Part shown: positions 24,779-32,677 of the stretch, piece by piece
How the letters are laid out: every line of letters starts with the position of its first letter
How positions within the stretch are numbered: the first letter of the stretch is position 1
Assembly (NCBI RefSeq): GCF_015207105.1
Contig: NZ_JADEXO010000053.1
Span: 1-38,737 of the forward strand
DNA: 38,737 nt
Direction: 5' to 3'
Source: a cf. Phormidesmis sp. LEGE 11477
Lineage (GTDB): Bacteria; Cyanobacteriota; Cyanobacteriia; Phormidesmidales; Phormidesmidaceae
Made by a program: the position numbers and the translations under genes
Notes under the pieces: generated by a model
The model's database searches: none
What the model was told of the DNA's origin: nothing
Seen by the model: only the letters and a program-made list of their open reading frames with translations

Positions 24779-25264
24779 TTTGACCTATGTCCTCTTAACT
24801 ATATAGCGGTCGCATTTGACTATTGGCGGATATCGTAGAACCAGCAGAAAATAGATTATGAGTAGAAAATAAGTTTTGGAAAATATAAGTTGGGTGAGAG
24901 ATATTGCTGACAAATAAGTTTTCTACTAGGTTCGAAATATCACAACAGAGCAGTTCGGCAAAGACAAAAGGCACTGTCTAATCCTTCTCACCAGCTAGCG
25001 TGAAAGAGAAGTCTCTTCAAAGCTAGAAAATAGGATTAGGACGTCAGCACCTGCCGACAGGAGCTTCTACAAGAATGTCATTAATTTATGGCCTCCGTTA
25101 TCTAAAGGATTCTACTGTCTGAATGAAGAGAATATGCAGCGCTCAATATTAATTTTTTTGTGAACTGGACAGTAAGCAATAAGACAGATCGGCTAGAACC
25201 CTGTCGCGCGGATGGGTTCGCGGCCACATGATTAGAACAAACGCCGCACCAGCGCAGAAAGAAA

Positions 25265-25296
25265 TTTACGTATTTTTGTTGGCTTTACGTATTTTT
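25265..25296. promoter_or_regulatory. 13-bp tandem direct repeat, candidate regulator site
   Basis: TTTACGTATTTTT occurs twice, at 25265-25277 and 25284-25296, with start points 19 bp apart, nearly two helical turns. Each has a palindromic TACGTA core. Such spacing suits cooperative binding of a dimeric regulator on one face of the DNA. The neighbouring response regulator is the obvious candidate, but its true site is unknown. Confidence 0.4.
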
Positions 25297-25378
25297 CAGC
25301 TATCCGGGTGTTCTTTTATATTTGCTGTTCTGGTGTTTTCCAGGAGTCGGCGCTGCTGGAGGTTGAACTCAAGGCTAG

Positions 25379-25393
25379 TTAACCTGAGGTTAA
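25379..25393. promoter_or_regulatory. perfect 15-bp palindrome TTAACCTGAGGTTAA
   Basis: Seven-base arms around one central base, 230 bp upstream of the rightward operon. It has the look of an operator for a small homodimeric regulator; no identity can be given. Confidence 0.35.
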
Positions 25394-25608
25394 TTCGTTT
25401 GAGAGTGATCTGTCTCACAGAGCATTTGACAGAGTGTTCAACTGCCAAATCACTTACTTAAGTGCAGTAGCCCTTTGCAGTTCAGTTTCTTATTTTGTTT
25501 ATACATAGTATTTAGTACTTTGCCTGTGGCAACAGTCGGTCGCTGTAGGGCTTCGTTTATCAAGCAACCTATTTAAACATTCCTTAAATTCAGCCTAGAG
25601 ATTAAGTG

Positions 25609-26220
25609 ATGATATCTGCTGCTAGCCAGACTCTTGCAGATTTCGTAGTCAGCAGAGTCCCTCTAATCAACAAAGAGCAGATTTCTTTCGAGCATCCTCG
25701 AATGCAATCTAAAGACACGCCTACGCTAAACCTATATTGCTATCAGGTGCGCTCAAGCCGATGGGGTCACTTTCTGGGCCCGCAGCGCTGTTCTAGAACG
25801 GCTGCGATCGCTAGATTAGACTTTTTGTCCAAACGAGGAGCCAGTCGGTGGTTCGATCTAACTTACTTAGTCAGCGCTTTCGGTCATACCACGCTCGCTG
25901 AACAGCAACTACTCTCAGAGGTGCTAGCCGTATTTTTAGACCATTGCTACTTACCAGAAGATTTAATATCGCCGCTGCTAAAGGGACAAGGCCAACTGCC
26001 TATAGCCATTTCGACAGAAGCCGTCCCTGACAACTTACTACTCTGGCAGGTGTTAGGAACGCCGCTGCGCCTAGCGCTACACATCAAGCTTACTGTTCCA
26101 CTGAATCAACTGTATAGGAGTCAACTGCACAACCAACCGTCTAGTTATCAGCCGCCTGACCATCAGCCGCCTGAGCATCAACCGCTTAGTCAACATTTTG
26201 AACTATATGGAACAGCTTAA
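25609..26220 (+). CDS. short DUF4255 protein (Cis16-like paralogue), 203 aa
   Basis: ATG at 25609 (a GTG directly before it is also in frame). DUF4255 pattern: ISAASQTLADFVVSRVPLI, PTLNLYCYQVRSSRWGH, SRWFDLTYLVSAFGHTTLAE and a GTPLRLALHIKLTVPL end, followed by a His/Pro/Gln-rich tail with repeated QPPDHQPPEHQP. It has only the N-terminal domain of the 436-aa protein on the opposite arm. It is first in the rightward operon, 55 bp before the sheath gene. Carrying two DUF4255 proteins is common in eCIS loci, one probably acting at each end or assembly stage; their division of labour here is unknown. Confidence 0.8.
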   Translation: MISAASQTLADFVVSRVPLINKEQISFEHPRMQSKDTPTLNLYCYQVRSSRWGHFLGPQRCSRTAAIARLDFLSKRGASRWFDLTYLVSAFGHTTLAEQQLLSEVLAVFLDHCYLPEDLISPLLKGQGQLPIAISTEAVPDNLLLWQVLGTPLRLALHIKLTVPLNQLYRSQLHNQPSSYQPPDHQPPEHQPLSQHFELYGTA

Positions 26221-26275
26221 TGGCTGATTCTATTTCCAGCTATTTATCTCACAAATCTACGGAGGAAGCCACACC

Positions 26276-27991
26276 ATGGCCTTAGACTACTTTGCACCCG
26301 GTGTATATGTTGAAGAGATCGACCGAGGCAGTCGCCCGATAGAAGGCGTTAGTCTGAGCGTAGCCGGGTTCGTCGGCTTCACAGAAGACATTCGTGGAGA
26401 CGCCGAGCTATTTCAGCCCATGCTGATTACCAATTGGAGTCAGTACCTAGAGTACTTTGGCAAGCCCGGTTCTGCTCATCCCGGATTTACTGACTTTGAT
26501 GCTTACTTACCTTTTGCTGTACAGGGCTGGTTCGACAACGGCGGCGGTCGCTGCTGGGTGGTTAGCATGGGCACACGTCCCCCCGGATCTGAAGAGCCCG
26601 ATCCAGAAGAAGTCGCGACCAAGATACTGACCTCTGGAAAGAAATCTTCTTTGCGCTTTAGTCTCAAGCCCTCAGATCCAGAAGAGGCACCGGCTCTGTT
26701 GGCAGAAGGCGGACGAATCACAGTAGAGATTAGAGAGGGAGAACCCGTTCCGCTACCGGAAGACGCCCCAGAAGACGCCGAGTCACCCTTTAATACGGGT
26801 GAATATTTCACGGTTGTTGTCAAAAGTAGGGAGCAGGAGCTAGAAACCTATGAGCATCTGACGATGAATCCCGAAGCGGATTCTGAAGCTGCCCGCTACG
26901 CTGTAGCTGAACTAGAGCAGTCTGAATACATCACGCTAGAAGATATCTCAGAGCCAGGTCAGCCTTTATCCAAACGACCGATGAATGGCCGATACGAGGT
27001 CGCTCCGGCTCCCTATGTCGGATCTGCCGATCGGGTTTCTCGTGATATTCAAGGGGTAAGAGACGACCGCGCGGGCCTAGAAGGACTGTTTGAAATCGAC
27101 GAAGTGGCGATGGTCGCCTGTCCTGATATCTTGTTTGCCTATCAAAAAGGCTGGCTAGAGCTAGATCAGGTTCACGCGCTGATGGAGCGACTGTTCATTT
27201 TGTGTGAAAATTCTGCGCCTGGCCCAGCCTATCGCATGGCAGTCATCGACGCGCCGCCGGTCAAAGTCGGCAAGAACGAGAATCGAGCTATCAAACCCGA
27301 GCAGCAAAAGCCACAAGATGTAGCCAAATGGCTAACTGAGTTCAACCGTCGCTCTATGTTTGGCGCGGTGTACTATCCCTGGGTCAAAGTCGCTAACCCT
27401 AACAACGGGAACCGTCCAATTATGGTGCCTCCTAGCGGCCATATGATGGGCATCTGGTGCCGGACAGATGAGGCTCGCGGCGTGTTCAAAGCCCCCGCCA
27501 ATGAAACGCCTAGAGGGGTGCTAGGACTCGCCTACGAGACTAATATGCGCGAACAGGAGATGCTCAACCCCAAAGGAATCAACTGCATTCGCAACTTTGC
27601 TAGCTACAGCCGAGGCTACAAGGTTTGGGGTGCGCGCACCCTAGTCGAACCCGACAATGTGCAGTGGCGCTATATCAGCGTCCGTCGCCTGATTAGCTAT
27701 ATCGAAAAATCAATTGAGATTGGCACTCAGTGGGTGGTATTTGAACCGAACGATCAAGATTTGTGGGCGAGGGTAACTCGAACCATCACTGTATTCTTAA
27801 CGCGGCTGTGGCGAGATGGCGCTCTGTTTGGGGCCTCGCCCGCTGAAGCTTTTTATGTTAAGTGCGATGGTGAACTTAATACGCACGAAACCATGATGCT
27901 AGGCCGACTGTATGTAGAAGTGGGTGTGTGTCCGGTGCGCCCGGCAGAGTTTGTAATCTTCAGGCTTAGCCAGTGGGCCCCTAATCAGTAG
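26276..27991 (+). CDS. cis2: contractile tail sheath protein (Cis2), 571 aa
   Basis: ATG with GGAGGA nine to ten bases upstream. The N-terminus LDYFAPGVYVEEIDRGSRPI is the signature of phage-like and eCIS sheath subunits, and the C-terminus GRLYVEVGVCPVRPAEFVIF, FRLSQWA is the matching end strand. Between them lie a variable surface insertion (residues about 110-265, Glu/Pro-rich) and the conserved core with VAMVACPDILF, FGAVYYPWVKV, VPPSGHMMGIWCRTDEARGV and INCIRNFASYSRGYKVWGAR. It forms the outer contractile tube. Length is in the family range, and only one sheath gene is present, unlike PVC-type loci that have three. It is followed by 93 bp with a small hairpin before the tube genes. Confidence 0.95.
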   Translation: MALDYFAPGVYVEEIDRGSRPIEGVSLSVAGFVGFTEDIRGDAELFQPMLITNWSQYLEYFGKPGSAHPGFTDFDAYLPFAVQGWFDNGGGRCWVVSMGTRPPGSEEPDPEEVATKILTSGKKSSLRFSLKPSDPEEAPALLAEGGRITVEIREGEPVPLPEDAPEDAESPFNTGEYFTVVVKSREQELETYEHLTMNPEADSEAARYAVAELEQSEYITLEDISEPGQPLSKRPMNGRYEVAPAPYVGSADRVSRDIQGVRDDRAGLEGLFEIDEVAMVACPDILFAYQKGWLELDQVHALMERLFILCENSAPGPAYRMAVIDAPPVKVGKNENRAIKPEQQKPQDVAKWLTEFNRRSMFGAVYYPWVKVANPNNGNRPIMVPPSGHMMGIWCRTDEARGVFKAPANETPRGVLGLAYETNMREQEMLNPKGINCIRNFASYSRGYKVWGARTLVEPDNVQWRYISVRRLISYIEKSIEIGTQWVVFEPNDQDLWARVTRTITVFLTRLWRDGALFGASPAEAFYVKCDGELNTHETMMLGRLYVEVGVCPVRPAEFVIFRLSQWAPNQ

Positions 27992-28000
27992 TGAGGTAAT

Positions 28001-28020
28001 CGTTGAATAATTTGTCAACG
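28001..28020 (+). other. small stem-loop between sheath and tube genes
   Basis: CGTTGA and TCAACG pair around an 8-base loop, ten bases past the sheath stop codon. There is no T-run, so it is more likely an mRNA processing or stability element that sets different sheath and tube levels than a terminator. Weakly supported. Confidence 0.3.
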
Positions 28021-28084
28021 TACTGTCGCAAATAACTGTTGCAGATAGTTGTAAATAATAGAGAGCTAAAGGAACTCTAGATTT

Positions 28085-28570
28085 ATGCCAGACTTACAGC
28101 CAATTACGACGAGCCGATTCTATGTAGAATTCGATGGTTTGTCTGAAAAAATGCTTAAGAGCGTCCAGGAAGTGACCTTTCAAGGACAGGTCTCCGGGGG
28201 TGAGAAACCGTTAATGTCGACCAAATCGGGTAAAACATTGCGTCAGAGCACGTCTACCGGATTTGAGGAGAATCCCAACATCACTATCGAAATCTATTTG
28301 ATGGAGAACGACATGGACTTTTATAACTGGTTTCAAGCGGCGATGCCTGCTAGCTATAGCGGTGCGGGTTCTGGCGACGGCAAGTGGGCCGATAACCGCA
28401 AAAATGGTGCGATTGTTGCCTACGATCCTGGTGATAATGAAATCATGCGCTGGGAGATCAAAAATGGATGGTTGAAAAGCTATAAGATGTCTGACTTTGC
28501 GGCGGACGGCACTGAACTAGCCTACGAAACCTACGAGATTGTTTGCGAAGATTTGAAACGAGTTAATTAG
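28085..28570 (+). CDS. cis1: inner tube protein (Cis1-type), 161 aa
   Basis: T4 gp19/eCIS tube family: opening TSRFYVEFDGLSEKMLKSVQ, a mid-part NITIEIYLMENDMDFYNWFQ and closing KSYKMSDFAADGTELAYETY followed by EIVCEDLKRVN. Length is typical. AAGGA lies 11 bases before the ATG. It is first of three tube-like genes in a row with gaps of 15 and 52 bp, and is probably the major tube subunit because it comes first after the sheath, but abundance cannot be read from sequence. Confidence 0.92.
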   Translation: MPDLQPITTSRFYVEFDGLSEKMLKSVQEVTFQGQVSGGEKPLMSTKSGKTLRQSTSTGFEENPNITIEIYLMENDMDFYNWFQAAMPASYSGAGSGDGKWADNRKNGAIVAYDPGDNEIMRWEIKNGWLKSYKMSDFAADGTELAYETYEIVCEDLKRVN

Positions 28571-28585
28571 GAGTGAAGTATAGCA

Positions 28586-29065
28586 ATGGCAGCAGGCGAA
28601 TTACTGACAGGCGCTCGGTTTTATCTAGAAATTGATGGCATGACAGATCTGATCGTAAAGAAGGTCAGCGGATTGCAGATCACCCTAGAGGCGGCGGGCG
28701 ATTCCAAGTCTTTTGGTGTGACCAAGGGAGGCAAAAGTAGAATGCAGGCAACTGTAGCAGGTGTAACTAGCGGTACGTTGAGCGTTGATTTTGTTGCAAC
28801 TGTTCAAGACACGTCTTTGCACGACTGGTTTAGAGAATCTCATCCGGCGGGCGGTCCGATGGCGGGCGGCGTATCCACTAGCGGCGGTGAGCGCAAAACA
28901 GGTTCAATTACAGCCTACAACCAAGGGGGAGATGATGCCGCTAGGTGGGAGTTCACTGGCTTTTTTCCAAAGTCTTATAAAACCTCGAAGATGGAGCCCG
29001 GTGGTACAGAGCTGTTCACAGAAACGGTTGAAGTGGTTTACGAGACTTGTCACCGGACAAAGTAG
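28586..29065 (+). CDS. inner tube protein paralogue, 159 aa
   Basis: The same fold as its neighbour: GARFYLEIDGMTDLIVKKVS at the start, TLSVDFVATVQDTSLHDWFR in the middle and KSYKTSKMEPGGTELFTETV at the end. AGGAG precedes the ATG by 12 bases. The closest visible resemblance is to the 28085 gene rather than the 29118 gene (KxGK(S/T)xxQ segment and the same end). Either protein could be the main tube subunit, or the two could alternate or mix. Confidence 0.9.
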   Translation: MAAGELLTGARFYLEIDGMTDLIVKKVSGLQITLEAAGDSKSFGVTKGGKSRMQATVAGVTSGTLSVDFVATVQDTSLHDWFRESHPAGGPMAGGVSTSGGERKTGSITAYNQGGDDAARWEFTGFFPKSYKTSKMEPGGTELFTETVEVVYETCHRTK

Positions 29066-29117
29066 AACAATATCTGTAGGACGATAGCTGTAAATCAATA
29101 CGCCACAGGTGAATGCG

Positions 29118-29615
29118 ATGTCTGATTATGAAGTACTAACTACGGCCCGGTTTTATCTGGAGCTGAAGCTACAGGGTTCAGACGATCGCATTGACGGTTA
29201 CTTTATGGAGTGTCGCGGCTTTGCGCGTGAACAGGACGTTATTGAACATTGTGAAGTAGTTCCTCAAAAGTGGGGGAAGTCAGCGGAAAAGGGCCGAGTA
29301 GTTCGCACCAAGATGCCAGGTAATTCTAAGAGCAGCAATATTACGCTGCGGATGGGGATGACCATTTCACCAACGACCTGGAAATGGTTCAAATCGGTGG
29401 AAGAAGGCGAATGGTCTAAGCAGCTACGAGATGGCTCTTTGACTGTGTATCAACAAGATGGTGAAATGGCTGCTAGGTTTGACTTTATTGGCGCTTGGCC
29501 AGTTAAGTACAAGATTGGTGATGTCAAGGCAGATAGCAGTGACTTTCAGATTGAGGAAGTAGAGCTTGCGGTTGATGAGTTTAAGCGCGTAGAGCCTACA
29601 GGCCAAGATTATTGA
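29118..29615 (+). CDS. tube-family protein, 165 aa
   Basis: Start at ATG 29118 with AGGTG six bases upstream (a GTG at 29109 is also in frame but lies in the ribosome site). Tube-family landmarks: TTARFYLELKLQGSDDRIDG, YFMECRGFAREQDVIEH, NITLRMGMTISPTTWKWFKS and VKYKIGDVKADSSDFQIEEV. The FxECxGF pattern and LRMGMT strand place it nearer the Cis5-like branch that contacts spike or baseplate than the two preceding genes. The exact position in the particle is inferred. Confidence 0.88.
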   Translation: MSDYEVLTTARFYLELKLQGSDDRIDGYFMECRGFAREQDVIEHCEVVPQKWGKSAEKGRVVRTKMPGNSKSSNITLRMGMTISPTTWKWFKSVEEGEWSKQLRDGSLTVYQQDGEMAARFDFIGAWPVKYKIGDVKADSSDFQIEEVELAVDEFKRVEPTGQDY

Positions 29616-29659
29616 GGCATGACTGCTAGATAGAGATTGTTGGATAGAGAGGAACCACT

Positions 29660-30088
29660 ATGAAAACAGAATTTGAGTTTACTCTACCGAAGGGCTATCT
29701 AGATGGAGAGGGGAATTTGCATCGTAAGGGGGTGATGCGGCTAGCGACGGCGATGGATGAAATTGTGCCGTTGCAAGATCCTCGGGTAAAGAACAATCCT
29801 GCCTATGCGACGGTAATTATCCTAGCGCGGGTGATTACTCAGCTAGGGGCGATAGAAGAGGTTTCGCCTAGAGTGGTCGAATGTTTCTTTGCCTGTGATT
29901 TAAGCTATCTTCAGACGTTTTATCGCCAGGTTAATGAGCTGGAAACGCCTGTTTCTACTGGCTCTGTATCAGCTGATTCTGTACCGGCTGCTACGGTAAC
30001 AAAAGAATCAGTTTCGCCTAATATGCCGAAGACAGATGCTGAAGAAGTGCCTGCTTCTGTCAGGCAAGAATCACCTGCACTGATGTGA
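29660..30088 (+). CDS. tail assembly chaperone-like protein, 142 aa
   Basis: ATG with GAGAGGA seven bases upstream. The N-terminal 95 residues (EFEFTLPKGYLDGEGNLHRK, GVMRLATAMDEIVPL, NPAYATVIILARVITQLGAI and YLQTFYRQVNELE) match the phage-tail-assembly-type proteins found after tube genes in eCIS loci, with a DUF6760-like partner often following. A Ser/Thr/Val-rich disordered tail (about 45 residues) completes it. It is paralogous to the 30240-30635 gene but lacks that protein's Cys pair. Confidence 0.75.
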   Translation: MKTEFEFTLPKGYLDGEGNLHRKGVMRLATAMDEIVPLQDPRVKNNPAYATVIILARVITQLGAIEEVSPRVVECFFACDLSYLQTFYRQVNELETPVSTGSVSADSVPAATVTKESVSPNMPKTDAEEVPASVRQESPALM

Positions 30089-30239
30089 TGCTTGTTAGCT
30101 TGCGAACCCACCCCGCCCCAATGGGCGTCTCTCCCCAGAGAGGATTTACTTCAGGCGGTGGATATTGAGTTTATTTAGTCAGCCTGAAGGCTATCGCTAG
30201 GATGAATTTTCTGTTGCTAATTATGTACGAATATTGACT

Positions 30240-30635
30240 ATGAATGGTCTGATGCAGGAATTCTCTTTTACTTTGCCGCGTGGGTTTGTCGATAGTGCTG
30301 GAGTGGTTCATCGGCAGGGGCAGATGCGTTTGGCGACGGCAAGAGATGAGCTGAAGGCCAAAACTTACCCGCAGGTGCGCCAATATCCTGACTATTTGAA
30401 TCTGGTAATGCTTTCTTTAGTAATTACCCGGCTAGGCTCGCTTACGGCTGTGTCGCCTACAGAGCTAGAGGGGTTGTTTACGCAAGATCTGGCCTACCTA
30501 AAGACGTTTTATAGTCAGCTCAATCAGCAGGGTCATCCTTATGTGGCCGCGCACTGTCCTGATTGCGATCGCACCTTCGAGGTCGCGCTAGCAGACGCAG
30601 GTACCCCATCGGGGGAAGCTTGGGCTACCCCTTAG
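30240..30635 (+). CDS. tail assembly chaperone-like protein with Cys-x2-Cys, 131 aa
   Basis: The frame opens at TTG 30234; I prefer ATG 30240. The body (EFSFTLPRGFVDSAGVVHRQ, GQMRLATARDELKAK, LVMLSLVITRLGSLTAVSP and YLKTFYSQLNQQG) is clearly homologous to the preceding gene. It continues into AHCPDCDRTFEVALA, a possible zinc-binding knuckle, and ends GEAWATP. Its 3' end overlaps the DUF6760 gene in another frame. The 151-bp gap before it holds GC-rich sequence with a minor stem (CTCTCCCCAGAGAG-like) but no gene. Confidence 0.75.
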   Translation: MNGLMQEFSFTLPRGFVDSAGVVHRQGQMRLATARDELKAKTYPQVRQYPDYLNLVMLSLVITRLGSLTAVSPTELEGLFTQDLAYLKTFYSQLNQQGHPYVAAHCPDCDRTFEVALADAGTPSGEAWATP

Positions 30636-30766
30636 ACCAGCTCTATGAGGAGGTAGCCTACCTATCGATGAACTTTCACTGGCAGCTAGCAGAAATTTTA
30701 CAGCTATCACATTGCGATCGCAGACGCTGGGTAATCGAAATCCAAAAGAGCAAGCCGCAACCGTAG
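30563..30766 (+). CDS. DUF6760-type small eCIS protein
   Basis: Encodes GGSLGYPLDQLYEEVAYLSM followed by NFHWQLAEILQLSHCDRRRW and VIEIQ. The GYP-x-D-x-LYEEVA...FHW...H-x-x-RRRW pattern is the DUF6760 family, usually found right after the tail-assembly protein in eCIS operons. Start uncertain: TTG 30563 gives 67 residues, TTG 30620 would give about 48. It overlaps the preceding gene by up to 73 bp in another frame and ends 19 bp before the CHASE2 gene. Confidence 0.7.
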   Translation: MRSHLRGRASRRRYPIGGSLGYPLDQLYEEVAYLSMNFHWQLAEILQLSHCDRRRWVIEIQKSKPQP

Positions 30767-30785
30767 TCCAAGGATCGTCCTAACC

Positions 30786-32438
30786 ATGCCCTTCAGCCTA
30801 TTTAGAGAACGAAGCCTAAAGCAGTTTGGCCGTAGCGTACTGCTGACTAGCCTAGTGCTCACCGGGCTAGTGGCGGTCTCTAGAGAGCTGGGTCTGTTGG
30901 AATCGATGGAACTAAGTGCGTACGATCAGTTCGTCCGCATGCAGCCAGCAGACCCGATAGATCAGCGGATTCTAGTCGTCGGCATCAGCGAGGACGATTT
31001 TCAAGCGCGCCAGGAATATCCGATAGAAGATGGCACCCTTGCCGATCTGCTAGTCAAGCTAAAATCTTATAACCCGCGTGCGATTGGACTCGATATTGCC
31101 AGAGATATCCCTCAAGGGTCAGAGACTGGGCGATCGCGCTTAATCAACCTTCTACAGGAGAGCGATCGAATTGTCTCCGCCTGCCTGCTGAGCTCAGCCC
31201 AAGATTCAGGCGTTCCTCCTATACCAGGCGCTGACCCTGAGCTGGTTGGATTTGCCGACCTTCCACAAGATTTCGACGGTAGAATTCGGCGTAGTATCTT
31301 GATCTCTTCGCCCGGAGAAACGACAGAGCCGATTCAAGTCTCTCATCTTTGTAATGATGTCGACGCATCAGACGGCCTGCTCTCTCTTAGCTTTCTGCTA
31401 TCGCTGATCTATCTAGAGCAAGAGAACGTCGCGATAGATGAAACTCAGCAGGGTTACTTTATCTTTGAAGATACCGTTTTAACGCCTTTATTCGAACGTT
31501 CAGGAGGCTATGCTAGAACGGGCGCTAGCGACTATCAAACCATGCTGGACTACCGCTCTGCTAGGCAGGCTGTACGACAGGTTAGTCTAGGCGATGTGCT
31601 AAACGATACGGTTGATCCTACGTGGATTCGAGATCGCGTCGTTTTAATCGGCAACACTTCTCAAATCTCTAACGATTTCTTTCTCACACCGTACGAAGAT
31701 GCCTCTAAAGATTTTCGTGAGATGGCAGGGGTCGTCATTCATGCTCAGATCGTCAGCCAGCTGATTAGCGCGGCGCTAGACAATCGCCCGCTGATCCATA
31801 GCTGGCCAGAAGTGCTCGAAATCAGCTGGATCTTCGTAGGTGCGGTGGTCGGCGGTAGCCTCGCGTTCTATAACCGTCGTCTGGTTATATTTGTTTTTGG
31901 CTGCGTGGGTTTGATCTTTGCCTACTGGGGAGTTTGCTTTGTCCTTTTCTTTTCGCAGGGGCTCTGGCTACCTTTTGTGCCGTCGGCGATCGCGTTTGTC
32001 TTGTCAGCTATCGGTGTCGGCATTCTTGATCGAGCCCATGAAGGCGGCTATGCCCAGGCCATCTATCAGCAGCTACGTGAGCAAAAAGGCACTTCTACCG
32101 CTAGCTCAGCTCGAAGTCAGGGGTATTTAGAAGACTTGGTGCATCGAGCTAGACTGATCCGTCAGCAGCGAGAAGGTGAAGCGCTATGGCACAGTGAAGC
32201 AACGCTAGATATCGAAACAGATCCTAATAGCGTTCGGTTTGAATCGCCCGAGATGCAAGATTTGTACGAGCGGATCAAAGCTAAGGCGCAAAGAGACTGG
32301 GAAGAAGCGCACGCAGCTGAGAAAAAAGAACAGGCTCAGCGTAAAGCGTGGGTACAGCAGCAGAGAATTCAAGCATTGTTAGGCAGAGCTCGGATGGTCA
32401 GAGAAACGACCTCAAGGACGATAGAAGAGATAGAATGA
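30786..32438 (+). CDS. CHASE2-domain membrane protein in the eCIS operon, 550 aa
   Basis: TM1 at residues 16-32, an extracytoplasmic CHASE2 domain at about 35-335 (MELSAYDQFVRMQPADPIDQ; RILVVGISEDDF; RAIGLDIARDIPQG; RDRVVLIGNTSQISNDFFLT; GVVIHAQIVSQLIS), then three TM helices at about 343-362, 366-389 and 393-413. The cytosolic tail (415-550) is charged and probably coiled-coil (Arg/Gln/Glu-rich); no kinase, cyclase or other output domain follows, as CHASE2 proteins usually have. AAGGA lies about ten bases before the ATG, and the gene is coupled to the next by ATGA. Anchoring or triggering of the particle at a membrane is an attractive inference. Confidence 0.87.
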   Translation: MPFSLFRERSLKQFGRSVLLTSLVLTGLVAVSRELGLLESMELSAYDQFVRMQPADPIDQRILVVGISEDDFQARQEYPIEDGTLADLLVKLKSYNPRAIGLDIARDIPQGSETGRSRLINLLQESDRIVSACLLSSAQDSGVPPIPGADPELVGFADLPQDFDGRIRRSILISSPGETTEPIQVSHLCNDVDASDGLLSLSFLLSLIYLEQENVAIDETQQGYFIFEDTVLTPLFERSGGYARTGASDYQTMLDYRSARQAVRQVSLGDVLNDTVDPTWIRDRVVLIGNTSQISNDFFLTPYEDASKDFREMAGVVIHAQIVSQLISAALDNRPLIHSWPEVLEISWIFVGAVVGGSLAFYNRRLVIFVFGCVGLIFAYWGVCFVLFFSQGLWLPFVPSAIAFVLSAIGVGILDRAHEGGYAQAIYQQLREQKGTSTASSARSQGYLEDLVHRARLIRQQREGEALWHSEATLDIETDPNSVRFESPEMQDLYERIKAKAQRDWEEAHAAEKKEQAQRKAWVQQQRIQALLGRARMVRETTSRTIEEIE

Positions 32439-32677
32439 TGATAGGAAAAGCGTTAGAGCAAACGACTATTCTACAAACGGAGCTGGCTTTAGCTAGATCG
32501 CCTTCTAGTTCGATTATGCTAGCGCTAGAAGAAAGCGATCTAGCGCCTTTGGTAGAAGCCGTTTTGGACGATCCGATAGCGATGAAAAAGTTAGGCGATC
32601 GCGTATTCGAGCTTCTGCAACAAGATTTGCGCCGACAGCAAGAACGTAGCCGAGGGTACCACAAATGGTCGATATGA
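32435..32677 (+). CDS. small coupled eCIS protein, 80 aa
   Basis: The ATG at 32435 overlaps the CHASE2 stop (ATGA), and its own stop overlaps the start of the next gene by 13 bp, so the three are translationally coupled. The product is helical: TTILQTELALARSPSSSIML, LEESDLAPLVEAVLDDPIAM and a basic end (LLQQDLRRQQERSRGYHKW). No family is recognised. Its place between membrane protein and tube-family gene suggests an adaptor or assembly factor. Confidence 0.75.
   Translation: MMIGKALEQTTILQTELALARSPSSSIMLALEESDLAPLVEAVLDDPIAMKKLGDRVFELLQQDLRRQQERSRGYHKWSI

Larger units (their letters stand above)
24779..25605. promoter_or_regulatory. 827-bp divergent control region of the eCIS locus
   Basis: No gene is supported here; one open frame at 25228-25461 has no ribosome site or family. 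This is the only place from which both arms (kinase-regulator-cap-ATPase leftward, DUF4255-sheath-tube rightward) can be driven. Visible elements are the 13-bp direct repeats at 25265-25296 and a palindrome at 25379-25393. TTGACA occurs at 25426-25431 on the plus strand but has no good -10 at 16-19 bp. An AT-rich TATACATAGTAT tract lies near 25500. Confidence 0.6.

Noticed and set aside
25228-25461. A 77-aa plus-strand frame in the divergent control region
   Set aside because: No ribosome binding site, no family, and it covers likely regulatory elements (the 13-bp direct repeats and the palindrome).
24779-25605. A firm sigma70 promoter at TTGACA 25426
   Set aside because: No acceptable -10 element lies 16-19 bp downstream, so I list the region as regulatory without naming a promoter.
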